A DNA stretch of 51,210 nt, taken from assembly GCF_020819595.1 (NCBI RefSeq), contig NZ_JAJHNP010000036.1, positions 1-51,210 of the forward strand. Direction: 5' to 3'. Position numbers and translations under genes: made by a program. This DNA comes from Streptomyces barringtoniae. Lineage in GTDB: Bacteria; Actinomycetota; Actinomycetes; Streptomycetales; Streptomycetaceae. Below are positions 39,791 through 47,611 of this stretch, piece after piece (within the stretch, counting starts at the first letter, position 1; every line of letters starts with the position of its first letter). Under the pieces are notes generated by a model. The model searched no databases and was not told the origin of the DNA. It was given only the letters and a program-made list of their open reading frames with translations.

Positions 39791-40693
39791 TCACGATCGG
39801 CCGACCGGCTTCAGGCTCCACTCCACCCCGGTCAGCTCCTCCGACAGGGTCCACAGGCGCCGGGCCGCCTGTGCGTCGCCGGCCGCCCTGCTGCGACCGA
39901 CGAGCGCGGGCGCGCCGCGCATCTCGCCGAGGCCGTCGGGGCCGACGTACGACGCTCCGGGCAGGTCCTGGCTCGCGGCGTACAGGGTCGGCAGGGCGCC
40001 GGCCCTGTCGCTCTGGGCGAACAGCCTGTTGCCGATCCCCATGACACCCCTCATCAGGGGATTCGCGTGGTGGCTCTGGAGGTTCGTGGCGGCCCAGCCG
40101 GGGTGGGCGGCCAGGGCCCGGACCGGGGAGGCGCTCTCGGTGAGGCGGCGCTGGAGTTCCAGGGTGAACAGGAGGTTGGCCAGCTTGGACTGGGCGTAGG
40201 CGCGGGTCGGGGTGTAGCGGCCGCGCAGGTTCACGTCCTCGAAGTGGATCGCCTTGTCGCCGAAGCGGTGGGCGCCGGAGGAGACCGTCACCACCCGGTC
40301 GGTGACGTACGGCAGCAGCAGGTTCGTCAGCGCGAAGTGGCCCAGGTGGTTCGTGCCGAACTGCATCTCGAAGCCCTGCTTGGTGCGCTGCTCGGGCAGC
40401 ATCATCACGCCCGCGTTGTTGATCAGCAGGTCCAGGGGTCGGTCCCAGCCGGCCGCGAACTCCCGCACCGAGTCCAGATCGGCCAGGTCCAGGCGGCGTA
40501 CCTCGGTGCTGCCGCTCACCTTCGCCGCGGCGGCGCCGCCCCGCGTGAGGTCCCGTACGGCGAACACCACATGCGCTCCGGCCCGGGCCAGCGCCTCGGC
40601 GGTGACGAAGCCGATGCCGCTGTTGGCGCCGGTGACGATGGCCGCACGGCCGGTCAGATCGGGGAGGTGGGTCGCGTTCCATTTATCGGTCAT
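39791..40693 (-). CDS. SDR-family oxidoreductase (protochlorophyllide-reductase-like)
   Basis: A 300-residue short-chain dehydrogenase of the retinol/protochlorophyllide reductase-like subgroup. It shows VTGANSGIGFVTAEALARAG, the INNAGVMM motif, and the catalytic Ser (VVTVSSGAH) and Tyr-Lys (RAYAQSKLANL). Its ATG at 40693 is exactly where a transcript from the canonical TTGACA/TACTTT promoter would begin, so it is probably leaderless. It is divergent from a TetR regulator, whose operator covers the -35 box, so it is likely repressed by that regulator. Substrate unknown. Confidence 0.88.
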   Translation of the reverse strand: MTDKWNATHLPDLTGRAAIVTGANSGIGFVTAEALARAGAHVVFAVRDLTRGGAAAAKVSGSTEVRRLDLADLDSVREFAAGWDRPLDLLINNAGVMMLPEQRTKQGFEMQFGTNHLGHFALTNLLLPYVTDRVVTVSSGAHRFGDKAIHFEDVNLRGRYTPTRAYAQSKLANLLFTLELQRRLTESASPVRALAAHPGWAATNLQSHHANPLMRGVMGIGNRLFAQSDRAGALPTLYAASQDLPGASYVGPDGLGEMRGAPALVGRSRAAGDAQAARRLWTLSEELTGVEWSLKPVGRS

Positions 40694-40699
40694 GCCTCC

Positions 40700-40748
40700 A
40701 AAGTAGGCATCGCCAACAATGATGTCAATGACAACATCAGGTTACGAT
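40700..40748. promoter_or_regulatory. Divergent SDR/TetR promoter with TetR operator
   Basis: On the minus strand TTGACA (40728-40723) and TACTTT (40705-40700) are 17 bases apart. On the plus strand a -10 TACGAT lies at 40743-40748. A near-perfect 19-bp palindrome, ATGATGTCAATGACAACAT (40719-40737, 8 of 9 paired bases), covers the minus-strand -35 and the plus-strand -35 region. Confidence 0.72.
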
Positions 40749-41370
40749 GGTCCGCATGCCGCGCATGTCCCCGTCACCGACGAACCGCCCCTATCACCAC
40801 GGAGACCTGCGCGCCGCCCTGCTCAGGAGCGCCGAGCGCACCCTGCGCGAGAAGGGCGTCGGCGCGCTCTCGCTGCGCGAACTGGCCCGCGACGTCGGGG
40901 TGAGCCACGCGGCCCCCGGCCGGCACTTCAAGGACAAGCAGGCGCTCATAGACGCCCTCGCGCTGGACGGGTACGAGCGCCTGAACCAGGCCCTGGACGC
41001 CGCCACCCAACAGCCCGGTCTCGGCCTCGAGGGACGCATGGCGGCGCTCGCCCGCGCCTACCTCGGCTTCTCCGTCGAGAACCCGGAGCTGCTGGAGCTG
41101 ATGTTCGCGCGCAAGCACGCGCCCGACAGCTCCGCCCAGCTCGCCTCCGCCGTCGACGAGTCCCTCGGCTCCTTCGCCCGGATGATCGCGGAGGCGCAGG
41201 AGCAGGGCGAGATCGTCGCCGGCGACCCCGAGCGGATCACCATGATCGCCGCCGCGAGCCTGCACGGCCTCGCCGCCCTCATCGCCGCCTGCGCGCTCGA
41301 CGCCGAGGAGGCCATGAACGGCCTGGACGAACACGTCCACCTGCTGCTCCACGGCCTCAAGCCCCGCTGA
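40747..41370 (+). CDS. TetR-family transcriptional regulator
   Basis: A 207-residue TetR regulator. The helix-turn-helix is LRELARDVGVSHAAPGRHFK DKQAL-like, spanning about residues 44-66, preceded by the RAALLRSAERTLREKGVGAL helix. The ligand domain (about 80-205) is all-helical. The longest start is ATG 40747; ATG 40756 is where a transcript from the TACGAT -10 would begin, so the real protein may be three residues shorter and leaderless. It probably represses the divergent SDR gene and itself through the palindrome between them. Confidence 0.91.
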   Translation: MVRMPRMSPSPTNRPYHHGDLRAALLRSAERTLREKGVGALSLRELARDVGVSHAAPGRHFKDKQALIDALALDGYERLNQALDAATQQPGLGLEGRMAALARAYLGFSVENPELLELMFARKHAPDSSAQLASAVDESLGSFARMIAEAQEQGEIVAGDPERITMIAAASLHGLAALIAACALDAEEAMNGLDEHVHLLLHGLKPR

Positions 41371-41631
41371 ACCCGCCGAGGCCGGCCGATCCACCTCTGT
41401 GCGCGACCTGTGCCCCGGGTCAAGCGGCACCCAGCACAGCGCCAGCACACAGCCATTGATCAGCAATCCCCCAACCGCCTTGAGTAACGCGGAAGTCAGA
41501 ATTCCGAAAGCCTCTTGTTGTCGCGTACTCAACAACGCGATGGTCGTCGCGGGCCGCCGCCCCCACCGGTCACCCACCGGTGGACCCCCACACCCGCAGG
41601 CCCCTGCCCACCACTTCCAGGAGGCTGTACC
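41371..41631. promoter_or_regulatory. Upstream region of the sedolisin gene
   Basis: No gene. It contains a near-complementary pair TTGAGTAACGCG (41480-41491) and CGCGTACTCAA (41522-41532), with one extra base in the first arm, and a 6-bp pair TTGTTG (41515-41520) / CAACAA (41530-41535). These may be operator or hairpin elements of the protease promoter. Confidence 0.4.
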
Positions 41632-42993
41632 TTGCGTACGACCACCCCCGACTCCCCCCACATACGCGGCAGACGGCGCCGGATCGGGTCGGCCGCCGCG
41701 GCCACCGCCGCGCTCCTCGCCACCGGCCTGACCACCGCGGCCCACGCCGAAGCCGCCACCACGCCCCACAAGGTGAGCGCCAAGGCCGTCGCCGCCCAGG
41801 TCGCCAAGGCCCATGTGCGCTACGAGAAGGCCTGCGGCGCCACCCCGAAGAAGGGCTACGCCGCCTGCGACGCCCTGCGCGTCACCGGCGGCACCACCGC
41901 CTTCATGGAGAAGCAGGCGGCCCTGAAGGGCGCCACGCCGAAGACCGTCTCCCCGAAGGCCGCCTCCGACTCCCCCACCGGCTACGGCCCGAGCGACATC
42001 CAGTCGGCGTACGGCCTGACCGACGCCGCCTCCGCCAACGGCTCGGGCGAGACCGTCGCCGTCGTCGACGCCTACGACGACCCGAACGCCGAGTCCGACC
42101 TCGCGGCCTACCGCTCGTACTACGGCCTGCCCGGCTGCACCACCGACAACGGCTGCTTCAGCAAGGTCGGCCAGACCGGCTCGACCACCTCACTCCCCTC
42201 CGCCGACAGCGGCTGGGCCGGTGAGATCTCCCTCGACCTCGACATGGTCAGCGCCACCTGCCCGAACTGCAACATCCTGCTGGTCGAGGCGAAGTCCGCG
42301 TCCGACGCCAACCTGGGCACCGCGGTGAACGAGGCCGTCAAGCTGGGCGCCAAGTTCGTCTCCAACAGCTACGGCGGCCCGGAGTCGTCGTCGGACACGT
42401 CGTACGACACCTCGTACTACAAGCACCCGGGCGTCGCCATCACCGCCAGCGCGGGCGACGAGGGCTACGGCGCCGAGTACCCCGCCGCCTCCCGGTACGT
42501 GACCGCCGTCGGCGGCACCAGCCTGTCCACCTCCTCCGGCAGCCGCGGCTGGACCGAGTCCGTCTGGAACACCTCCAGCACCGAGGGCACCGGCTCCGGC
42601 TGCTCCGCCTACGACGCCAAGCCCGGCTGGCAGACCGACAGCGGCTGCGCCAAGCGCATGATCGCCGACGTGTCCGCCGTCGCCGACCCCGCCACCGGCG
42701 TCTCCGTCTACGACACCTACGGCTCCGACGGCACCGGCTGGAACACCTACGGCGGCACCAGCGCCAGCTCGCCCGTCATCGCCTCGGTCTACGCCCTCGC
42801 CGGCACCCCGGGCAGCAGCGACTACCCGGCCCGGTACCCGTACGACGCGGCCGGCACCTCCGCCCTGAACGACGTCACCAGCGGCAGCAACGGCAGCTGC
42901 GACACGGACTACTTCTGCACCGCCGGTGCCGGCTACGACGGCCCGACCGGCTGGGGCACCCCGGAGGGCACGAGCGCCTTCTCCGCGAGCTGA
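41632..42993 (+). CDS. Secreted S53-type (sedolisin-like) serine-carboxyl peptidase
   Basis: A 453-residue secreted peptidase. It starts at TTG 41632, seven bases after a perfect AGGAGG, giving a Arg-rich signal peptide (IRGRRRRIGSAAAATAALLA) cleaved near AHA-E. A propeptide follows to about residue 115. The catalytic residues of the S53 family are visible: Glu198 and Asp202 (WAGEISLDLDM), Asp in SAGDEGYG as oxyanion partner, and Ser377 in YGGTSASSP. Several cysteine pairs occur (GCTTDNGC, TCPNC, GSCDTDYFC). It degrades extracellular protein, probably in mildly acidic conditions as for family members. It has its own terminator. Confidence 0.88.
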   Translation: MRTTTPDSPHIRGRRRRIGSAAAATAALLATGLTTAAHAEAATTPHKVSAKAVAAQVAKAHVRYEKACGATPKKGYAACDALRVTGGTTAFMEKQAALKGATPKTVSPKAASDSPTGYGPSDIQSAYGLTDAASANGSGETVAVVDAYDDPNAESDLAAYRSYYGLPGCTTDNGCFSKVGQTGSTTSLPSADSGWAGEISLDLDMVSATCPNCNILLVEAKSASDANLGTAVNEAVKLGAKFVSNSYGGPESSSDTSYDTSYYKHPGVAITASAGDEGYGAEYPAASRYVTAVGGTSLSTSSGSRGWTESVWNTSSTEGTGSGCSAYDAKPGWQTDSGCAKRMIADVSAVADPATGVSVYDTYGSDGTGWNTYGGTSASSPVIASVYALAGTPGSSDYPARYPYDAAGTSALNDVTSGSNGSCDTDYFCTAGAGYDGPTGWGTPEGTSAFSAS

Positions 42994-43073
42994 TCCAGCC
43001 GCACGACCGCCCCGTCGGGTCACGGGGAGCCGCCGGATGAGGGGGACGTGGGGTCCCCTCGGCGGCACGGAAA

Positions 43074-43112
43074 GGAAGACGGGCCACGGCAGCCGGCCGC
43101 GGCCCGTCTTCC
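43074..43112 (+). terminator. Terminator after the sedolisin gene
   Basis: Perfect 12-bp inverted repeat GGAAGACGGGCC (43074-43085) / GGCCCGTCTTCC (43101-43112), 15-base loop. A second, imperfect hairpin (GCCGCC-to-GGCGGC, about 43030-43066) lies just before it. Confidence 0.82.
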
Positions 43113-43478
43113 CTGTCCACCTCCGATGACCGACCTGCGAGTTGGAAGCACGACGGCACCCGCCGCCGGGACCATGTCCGGTTTCCCGCCCCCTGCCATG
43201 AGAACATCATCTCGACGCCTCACCCGACCAGCCGTCAGGAATCGTGCCAGGTCGTAAAGGGGGACAACGACCGAACCACACGACAGGTTCCGGTCGGACC
43301 TCGTTGCCCGGCGTGACCTGCCGTGATACACAGAGTGACCGTACGCGCCATTCGTACGAAACCCGCCAGTCAATGACGTCAAGTCGACATGCGTTGGCGA
43401 CGTTGTCGGCGACAATGAGGCCTGACCTCTGCACACCGCAGGGGGCGACGGAACTACCCACCAGGGGCGGTGACTTAC
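43113..43478. promoter_or_regulatory. Promoter region of the T4SS-like operon
   Basis: A 366-base gap without a supported gene. It is less GC-rich than average between 43260 and 43420. A perfect palindrome TTGTCG-G-CGACAA lies at 43403-43415, 63 bases upstream of the first gene, and is the best operator candidate. A second element, CGTACG-related (CCGTACGCGCCATTCGTACGA), lies near 43340. Confidence 0.5.
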
Positions 43479-43787
43479 ATGCTCTTTGCGGCCGACAAGG
43501 GAGACATCAACACCATCATCGGCGGAATCGCTCCGGACTGGGGCCCCTTCGGCAGCCTGGGCAACGAGGCGAAGGTCATGATCGAGGTGGTGATGGCGGT
43601 CGCCATCCTCCTCTGCCTCGGCATCGCGGTATGGGGCGCGGCCAAGCAGCGCATCGGCGCCACGGCCCTCCGGGACACCTTCAGCGCCGAGCAGGGCAAG
43701 GGCCTCATCATCGCCGGTCTGACGGGGGTCTTCATCATCGGCTCCCTCGGCACCCTGTTCACGATCGTGTACGGCATGGCGGTCTGA
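43479..43787 (+). CDS. Small two-helix membrane protein (T4SS-like operon, pilin-like)
   Basis: A 102-residue protein starting MLFAADKGDINTIIGGIAPD. It has two hydrophobic helices (about 32-55 and 74-98) joined by a charged loop (AAKQRIGATALRDTFSAEQG). Size and topology resemble VirB2/TrbC-type pilins and the small hydrophobic proteins that open Gram-positive conjugation operons, but no diagnostic motif is present. A GTG at 43470 is an alternative start (V-T-Y before Met) and would sit nearer the AGGGG site. It is the first gene of the six-gene operon. Confidence 0.78.
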   Translation: MLFAADKGDINTIIGGIAPDWGPFGSLGNEAKVMIEVVMAVAILLCLGIAVWGAAKQRIGATALRDTFSAEQGKGLIIAGLTGVFIIGSLGTLFTIVYGMAV

Positions 43788-43895
43788 ATCCCCTGAAGGT
43801 TGCGTCTCCCTGATGTCGAGTCACCACACCGCGCCCGCGCGGCAACCAGCACGGCTACCGTCGTACGCCTACGAGGGTGAGGGAGCGCGCACGCC

Positions 43896-44723
43896 ATGAC
43901 CTCCGGAGACGAGCAGGCGTACACCGACTACGGCGACACGGGCCACACCCGCACCCGCCTCCCCGAAACCGACCCCTACGGCGGCGCCCCCCGCCGCCCC
44001 ACCCGCTCCTCCTCCCGCTCCCTGATCACGGTCGTCGGCGTAGTGGTCCTCCTCATCGCAGCGATCGCTTTCGCCAACCGGGGGGACCGTTCGTCCGGGG
44101 GCGGGTCGACCACGAAGTCCGACAAGCCGGCGTCCGCTCCCACGGCACCCAGCGGCACGCGTCCCGTGAACACCAAGTCCGCCGGCGTACCGACGGGGTT
44201 CGCCCACACGGAGCAGGGTGCGGAGAGTGCGGCGGCGAACTACTCCGTCGTGCTGGTCTCGGCCGACATCCTCAAGCCCAGCATGCGAAGCGAGATCGTC
44301 AGACAGGTGTTCGTAGCGGATCAGCAGGCCGCCTTGACGGACAAATTCAACAAGGCGTACAGCAAGCAGTTCCTGAGCAACATCGGCCTCGACGAAAACG
44401 GCAATGCACCCGTCGGCCACACCTACGTCTCGCGCACCGCGCCGCTCGGCACCAAGACAACGAGCTACTCGGACTCCACCGCCTCGGTCGAGGTCTGGTG
44501 CACCGGCGTCTTCGGTATGGCGGGTAACGACTCGACCAACCCCGTCACCAGCGACTGGTTCACCCTGACGCTGCAACTGCAATGGTCGGACGGTGACTGG
44601 AAGGTCAACAGCTTCTCCCAGAAGGACGGGCCCGCTCCCGTCCCCGGGGACGACAAGGCATCCAGCGCCGACCAGATGGCCAAGGCCGTCGAGGAGTACG
44701 GAGGCTTTACTTATGCCCGGTAG
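43896..44723 (+). CDS. Bitopic protein with VirB8/TcpC-like external domain
   Basis: A 275-residue protein. Residues 1-42 are cytosolic, one helix spans about 43-60 (SLITVVGVVVLLIAAIAFAN), then a Ser/Gly/Thr linker and an external alpha+beta domain (about 100-275) with SAAANYSVVLVSADILKPSM near its start and LTLQLQWSDGDWKVNSF near the end. Topology and position match VirB8/TcpC/TraM-like scaffold components of Gram-positive T4SS, which have NTF2-like external domains. The family assignment rests on architecture, not on sequence identity. Good GAGGGTGAGGGA site before ATG 43896. The next gene overlaps its end by 11 bases. Confidence 0.78.
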   Translation: MTSGDEQAYTDYGDTGHTRTRLPETDPYGGAPRRPTRSSSRSLITVVGVVVLLIAAIAFANRGDRSSGGGSTTKSDKPASAPTAPSGTRPVNTKSAGVPTGFAHTEQGAESAAANYSVVLVSADILKPSMRSEIVRQVFVADQQAALTDKFNKAYSKQFLSNIGLDENGNAPVGHTYVSRTAPLGTKTTSYSDSTASVEVWCTGVFGMAGNDSTNPVTSDWFTLTLQLQWSDGDWKVNSFSQKDGPAPVPGDDKASSADQMAKAVEEYGGFTYAR

Positions 44724-46041
44724 CGCGCCCCGCGTACTCAGGATCGCCACCGTCGTCACTGCCGTCCAGGGTGCCCTCTTCCTGCTGGCCGCACGTGCCG
44801 TCGCCGCTCCCTCACCGTCCCCGTCCTCCAACAAGTGCGACCTCATCGTCGGCCCTGCCAAACAGTTCTGCGAGAAAGACAGCGGCGGCTCGAAGAGCGG
44901 CGTGACCGGGCCCGCCAACAACCCCCTCACCGACACCCTCGACCCCCTCTCCTCCCTGGCGAAGGGCTGCGCGGACGCCGCCTCCTGGACCATCGGCAAG
45001 CTCAGCAAGGCCGTGAAGGAGACCGCCAACGTCGACTTCACCAACCCCAAGTTCCTGCAGCAGTACGCGATCGTCTTCGCCGCGTCCACGATCCTCACGC
45101 TCCTGCTGTGGCTCCTGGCCGTGGCCAAGCGAGCCGTGCGCGGCGTGCCGCTGACCACCGCCATCTCGGAAGCCGTCGGATTCCTGTGGCTGACGGTGCT
45201 CGCCTCCGCCTTCACCCCGCTGATCCTCTACACGGTCGTGTCGGCCACCGACGGCGTCACGGACGTCCTCGCCAAGGCCACCGGCGACCAGGCCGACACG
45301 TTCTTCGGCACCTTCTCCGGCGCCCTCGGCAAGGGCACCGACATCGGCGGCGGCCCGATCATGCTGATCGTGGTCTCCCTGGTCAGCATCCTCGCCGCCG
45401 GCGTCCTCTGGCTGGAGCTCGTCATCAGGGCCGCGCTCCTCTACGTCGGCGCCCTCCTCGGCACCGTCGTCTACGCGGGCCTCGTCGACAAGAACCTGTG
45501 GGGGCACGTCCGCCGCTGGGCCGGAATCATGATCGCCGTGATCCTCGTCAAGCCCGTCATCGTGATCGTGCTCGGCCTCGCCGGGGCCCTGTCCAGCGGC
45601 AACGGCCCCGACGCCTTCTCCGCCGTCGTCTCCGGCCTCGCCATCATCCTGCTCGCCATCTTCGCCAGCGCGATGATCTACCGCTTCGTCCCCGGCTTCG
45701 GCGACGAGATCGCGGGCAGCCGCAACAACCGCATCATGCAGGGAGCCGAGTCCAAGGCCGCCGCCGTCATCAGCTCTCCCGCCACCCTCGTCGCCCAGGG
45801 CATCAAGACCCACAGCTCCCGCGCCGACAACAACGGAGCAGCAGGAGGGCAGGGCAGCAGCGCACCCCGCCCGGCCAACCCCGCCACCGGCGGCGTCGCC
45901 GCCCACAGCAGCCGTACCCCCACGGGGGGCGGCGGAGCCGTCCCCTCCGCCACGCCCGCGCCCCGCGCGCCCAGTCCCGCCAACACCCCGCACGCCGGCA
46001 ACACCCGCAACATCAACCGCACGGGAGGTGAAGGGCGTTGA
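44713..46041 (+). CDS. Polytopic VirB6/TrbL-like membrane protein
   Basis: A 442-residue protein with a cleavable signal (about 1-31, VLRIATVVTAVQGALFLLAA) and five to six membrane helices between about 118 and 340. A short Cys-containing external segment (NKCDLIVGPAKQFCEKD) follows the signal, and an amphipathic GCADAASWTIGKLSKAVKET region precedes the helices. The C-terminal 90 residues are Pro/Ala/Ser-rich and cytosolic. Gene order and topology match the VirB6/TrbL channel protein of T4SS. ATG 44713 has GGAGG eight bases upstream, inside the preceding gene. Its stop overlaps the next TTG start. Confidence 0.8.
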   Translation: MPGSAPRVLRIATVVTAVQGALFLLAARAVAAPSPSPSSNKCDLIVGPAKQFCEKDSGGSKSGVTGPANNPLTDTLDPLSSLAKGCADAASWTIGKLSKAVKETANVDFTNPKFLQQYAIVFAASTILTLLLWLLAVAKRAVRGVPLTTAISEAVGFLWLTVLASAFTPLILYTVVSATDGVTDVLAKATGDQADTFFGTFSGALGKGTDIGGGPIMLIVVSLVSILAAGVLWLELVIRAALLYVGALLGTVVYAGLVDKNLWGHVRRWAGIMIAVILVKPVIVIVLGLAGALSSGNGPDAFSAVVSGLAIILLAIFASAMIYRFVPGFGDEIAGSRNNRIMQGAESKAAAVISSPATLVAQGIKTHSSRADNNGAAGGQGSSAPRPANPATGGVAAHSSRTPTGGGGAVPSATPAPRAPSPANTPHAGNTRNINRTGGEGR

Positions 46042-47597
46042 CGACCGAGTCCCACCTGTCCCATCCGGTCACGCCCCGCCGTACGTATCTCATCGGCCGC
46101 GCCCGGCCGAACGCGATCATCGGCCGGAACCGCGAGTCCGGCGAGATCGCGCTGATCATCGCGGGCGCGTTCCTCGGCATGATGTGCGGCCTGCTCGTCC
46201 CGGTCCTGTCCCTGCGGATCGTGCTGCTGATGGGCTTCCCGCTGCTCGCGCTCGCCGCGGTCTACGTGCCGTACAAGCGCCGCACCTTCTACAAGTGGTT
46301 CGAGATCAACCGCAGCTACAAGCGCGCCGTCAAGGGCGGCCACGCGGTCTACCGGTCCGGCGTCATGGAGGCGGGCACTCGGCTCGACGGGCGGGAGGTC
46401 GAGATCGGCCCGCCCCCGGGCATCGGCCGCATCACCTGGCTCGCCGCCCCCTTCGGGCCCGACGAGATCGCCGTACTGCTGCACGCCGACCGCAAGACCG
46501 TCACCGCCGCCATCGAGATCGAGGGCCCCGGCGTCGGCCTGCGCGACTCCGAGGACCAGGAGGCCCTGGTCGACCGCTTCGGCACGCTGCTCAAGCACGT
46601 CGCCAACGGCGACGGGTTCGTGACCCGGCTGCAGATGCTCGCCCGCACCCTGCCCGCCGACCCCGACGCCCACGCCAAGGACGTCGCCCAGCGAGGTGAC
46701 ACCCGCTCCCCCGGCTGGCTCCAGCAGTCGTACGACCAGCTGCAGTCCATGGTGTCCACCAGCAGCGAGCAGCACCGCGCCTACCTCGTCGCCTGCATGA
46801 CCTACAACCGCGAACTGGCCGCCGAGGCGCACGCCATGGCCCGTGCCGTCCGCGCCCGCGGCGGCAAGGTCGACCGCGACGCGGGGCTGGCGGTGGTCAT
46901 GGCACGTGAGCTGACCGACATCTGCTCCCGCCTCCAGGAGGCCGACATCCGGGTCCGCCAGCCGCTCGGCCAGGGCCGGCTCGCCTCCCTCATCCACTCC
47001 ATGTACGACCCGGACCACCCCATCGACCACATCCAGGCGATGACCAAGCGCAACGCCTGGCCGGCCGAGCTCGACGCCATGGAGCCCACCTACCTCCAGG
47101 CGAAGACGAGGGAGTCCGCCACCCGCGCCCCCTGGTGCCACGCCACCGCCTGGGTGAAGGAGTGGCCGATGACCCCGGTGGGCGTCAACTTCCTCGCGCC
47201 CCTCCTCGTCCACACCCCGGACGTCATCCGAACGGTCGCGGTCACGATGGATCTCGAGCCCACCGAGGTAGCCATCGAACGCATGCTGACCGAGAAGACC
47301 AACGACGAGGCCGAGGCCTCCCGCGCCGCCAAGATGAACCGCACCGTCGACCCGCGCGACGTCGCCGCGCACAACCGCATCGACCAGCGCGGCGAGGACC
47401 TCGCCAGCGGCGCGGCGGGCGTCAACCTCGTCGGCTACATCACCGTCTCCGCCCGCACCCCGGAGGCCCTCAACCGCGACAAGCGCACGATAAGAGCCTC
47501 CGCCGGCAAGTCGTACCTCAAGCTGGAGTGGTGCGACCGAGAGCACCACCGCGCCTTCGTGAACACACTTCCCTTCGCCACCGGCATCCGAAGGTAG
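46038..47597 (+). CDS. SCO6880-family protein: PrgI-like anchor plus VirB4 N-terminal-like domain
   Basis: A 519-residue protein starting at TTG 46038 behind GGGAGGTGAAGGG. Two helices (about 36-57 and 59-79; EIALIIAGAFLGMMCGLLVP) resemble PrgI/TcpE-type proteins, followed by a basic segment (KRRTFYKWFEINRSYKRAVK). The remaining 430 residues are cytosolic, with regions such as VTAAIEIEGPGVGLRDSEDQ and DADHPIDHIQA-like text (YDPDHPIDHIQAMTKRNAWP) matching the family NCBI calls SCO6880. They probably equal the N-terminal half of VirB4. No ATP-binding motif is present. The ATPase half is encoded by the next gene. Confidence 0.85.
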   Translation: MTTESHLSHPVTPRRTYLIGRARPNAIIGRNRESGEIALIIAGAFLGMMCGLLVPVLSLRIVLLMGFPLLALAAVYVPYKRRTFYKWFEINRSYKRAVKGGHAVYRSGVMEAGTRLDGREVEIGPPPGIGRITWLAAPFGPDEIAVLLHADRKTVTAAIEIEGPGVGLRDSEDQEALVDRFGTLLKHVANGDGFVTRLQMLARTLPADPDAHAKDVAQRGDTRSPGWLQQSYDQLQSMVSTSSEQHRAYLVACMTYNRELAAEAHAMARAVRARGGKVDRDAGLAVVMARELTDICSRLQEADIRVRQPLGQGRLASLIHSMYDPDHPIDHIQAMTKRNAWPAELDAMEPTYLQAKTRESATRAPWCHATAWVKEWPMTPVGVNFLAPLLVHTPDVIRTVAVTMDLEPTEVAIERMLTEKTNDEAEASRAAKMNRTVDPRDVAAHNRIDQRGEDLASGAAGVNLVGYITVSARTPEALNRDKRTIRASAGKSYLKLEWCDREHHRAFVNTLPFATGIRR

Positions 47598-47611
47598 GGG
47601 CTGATTCGCCG

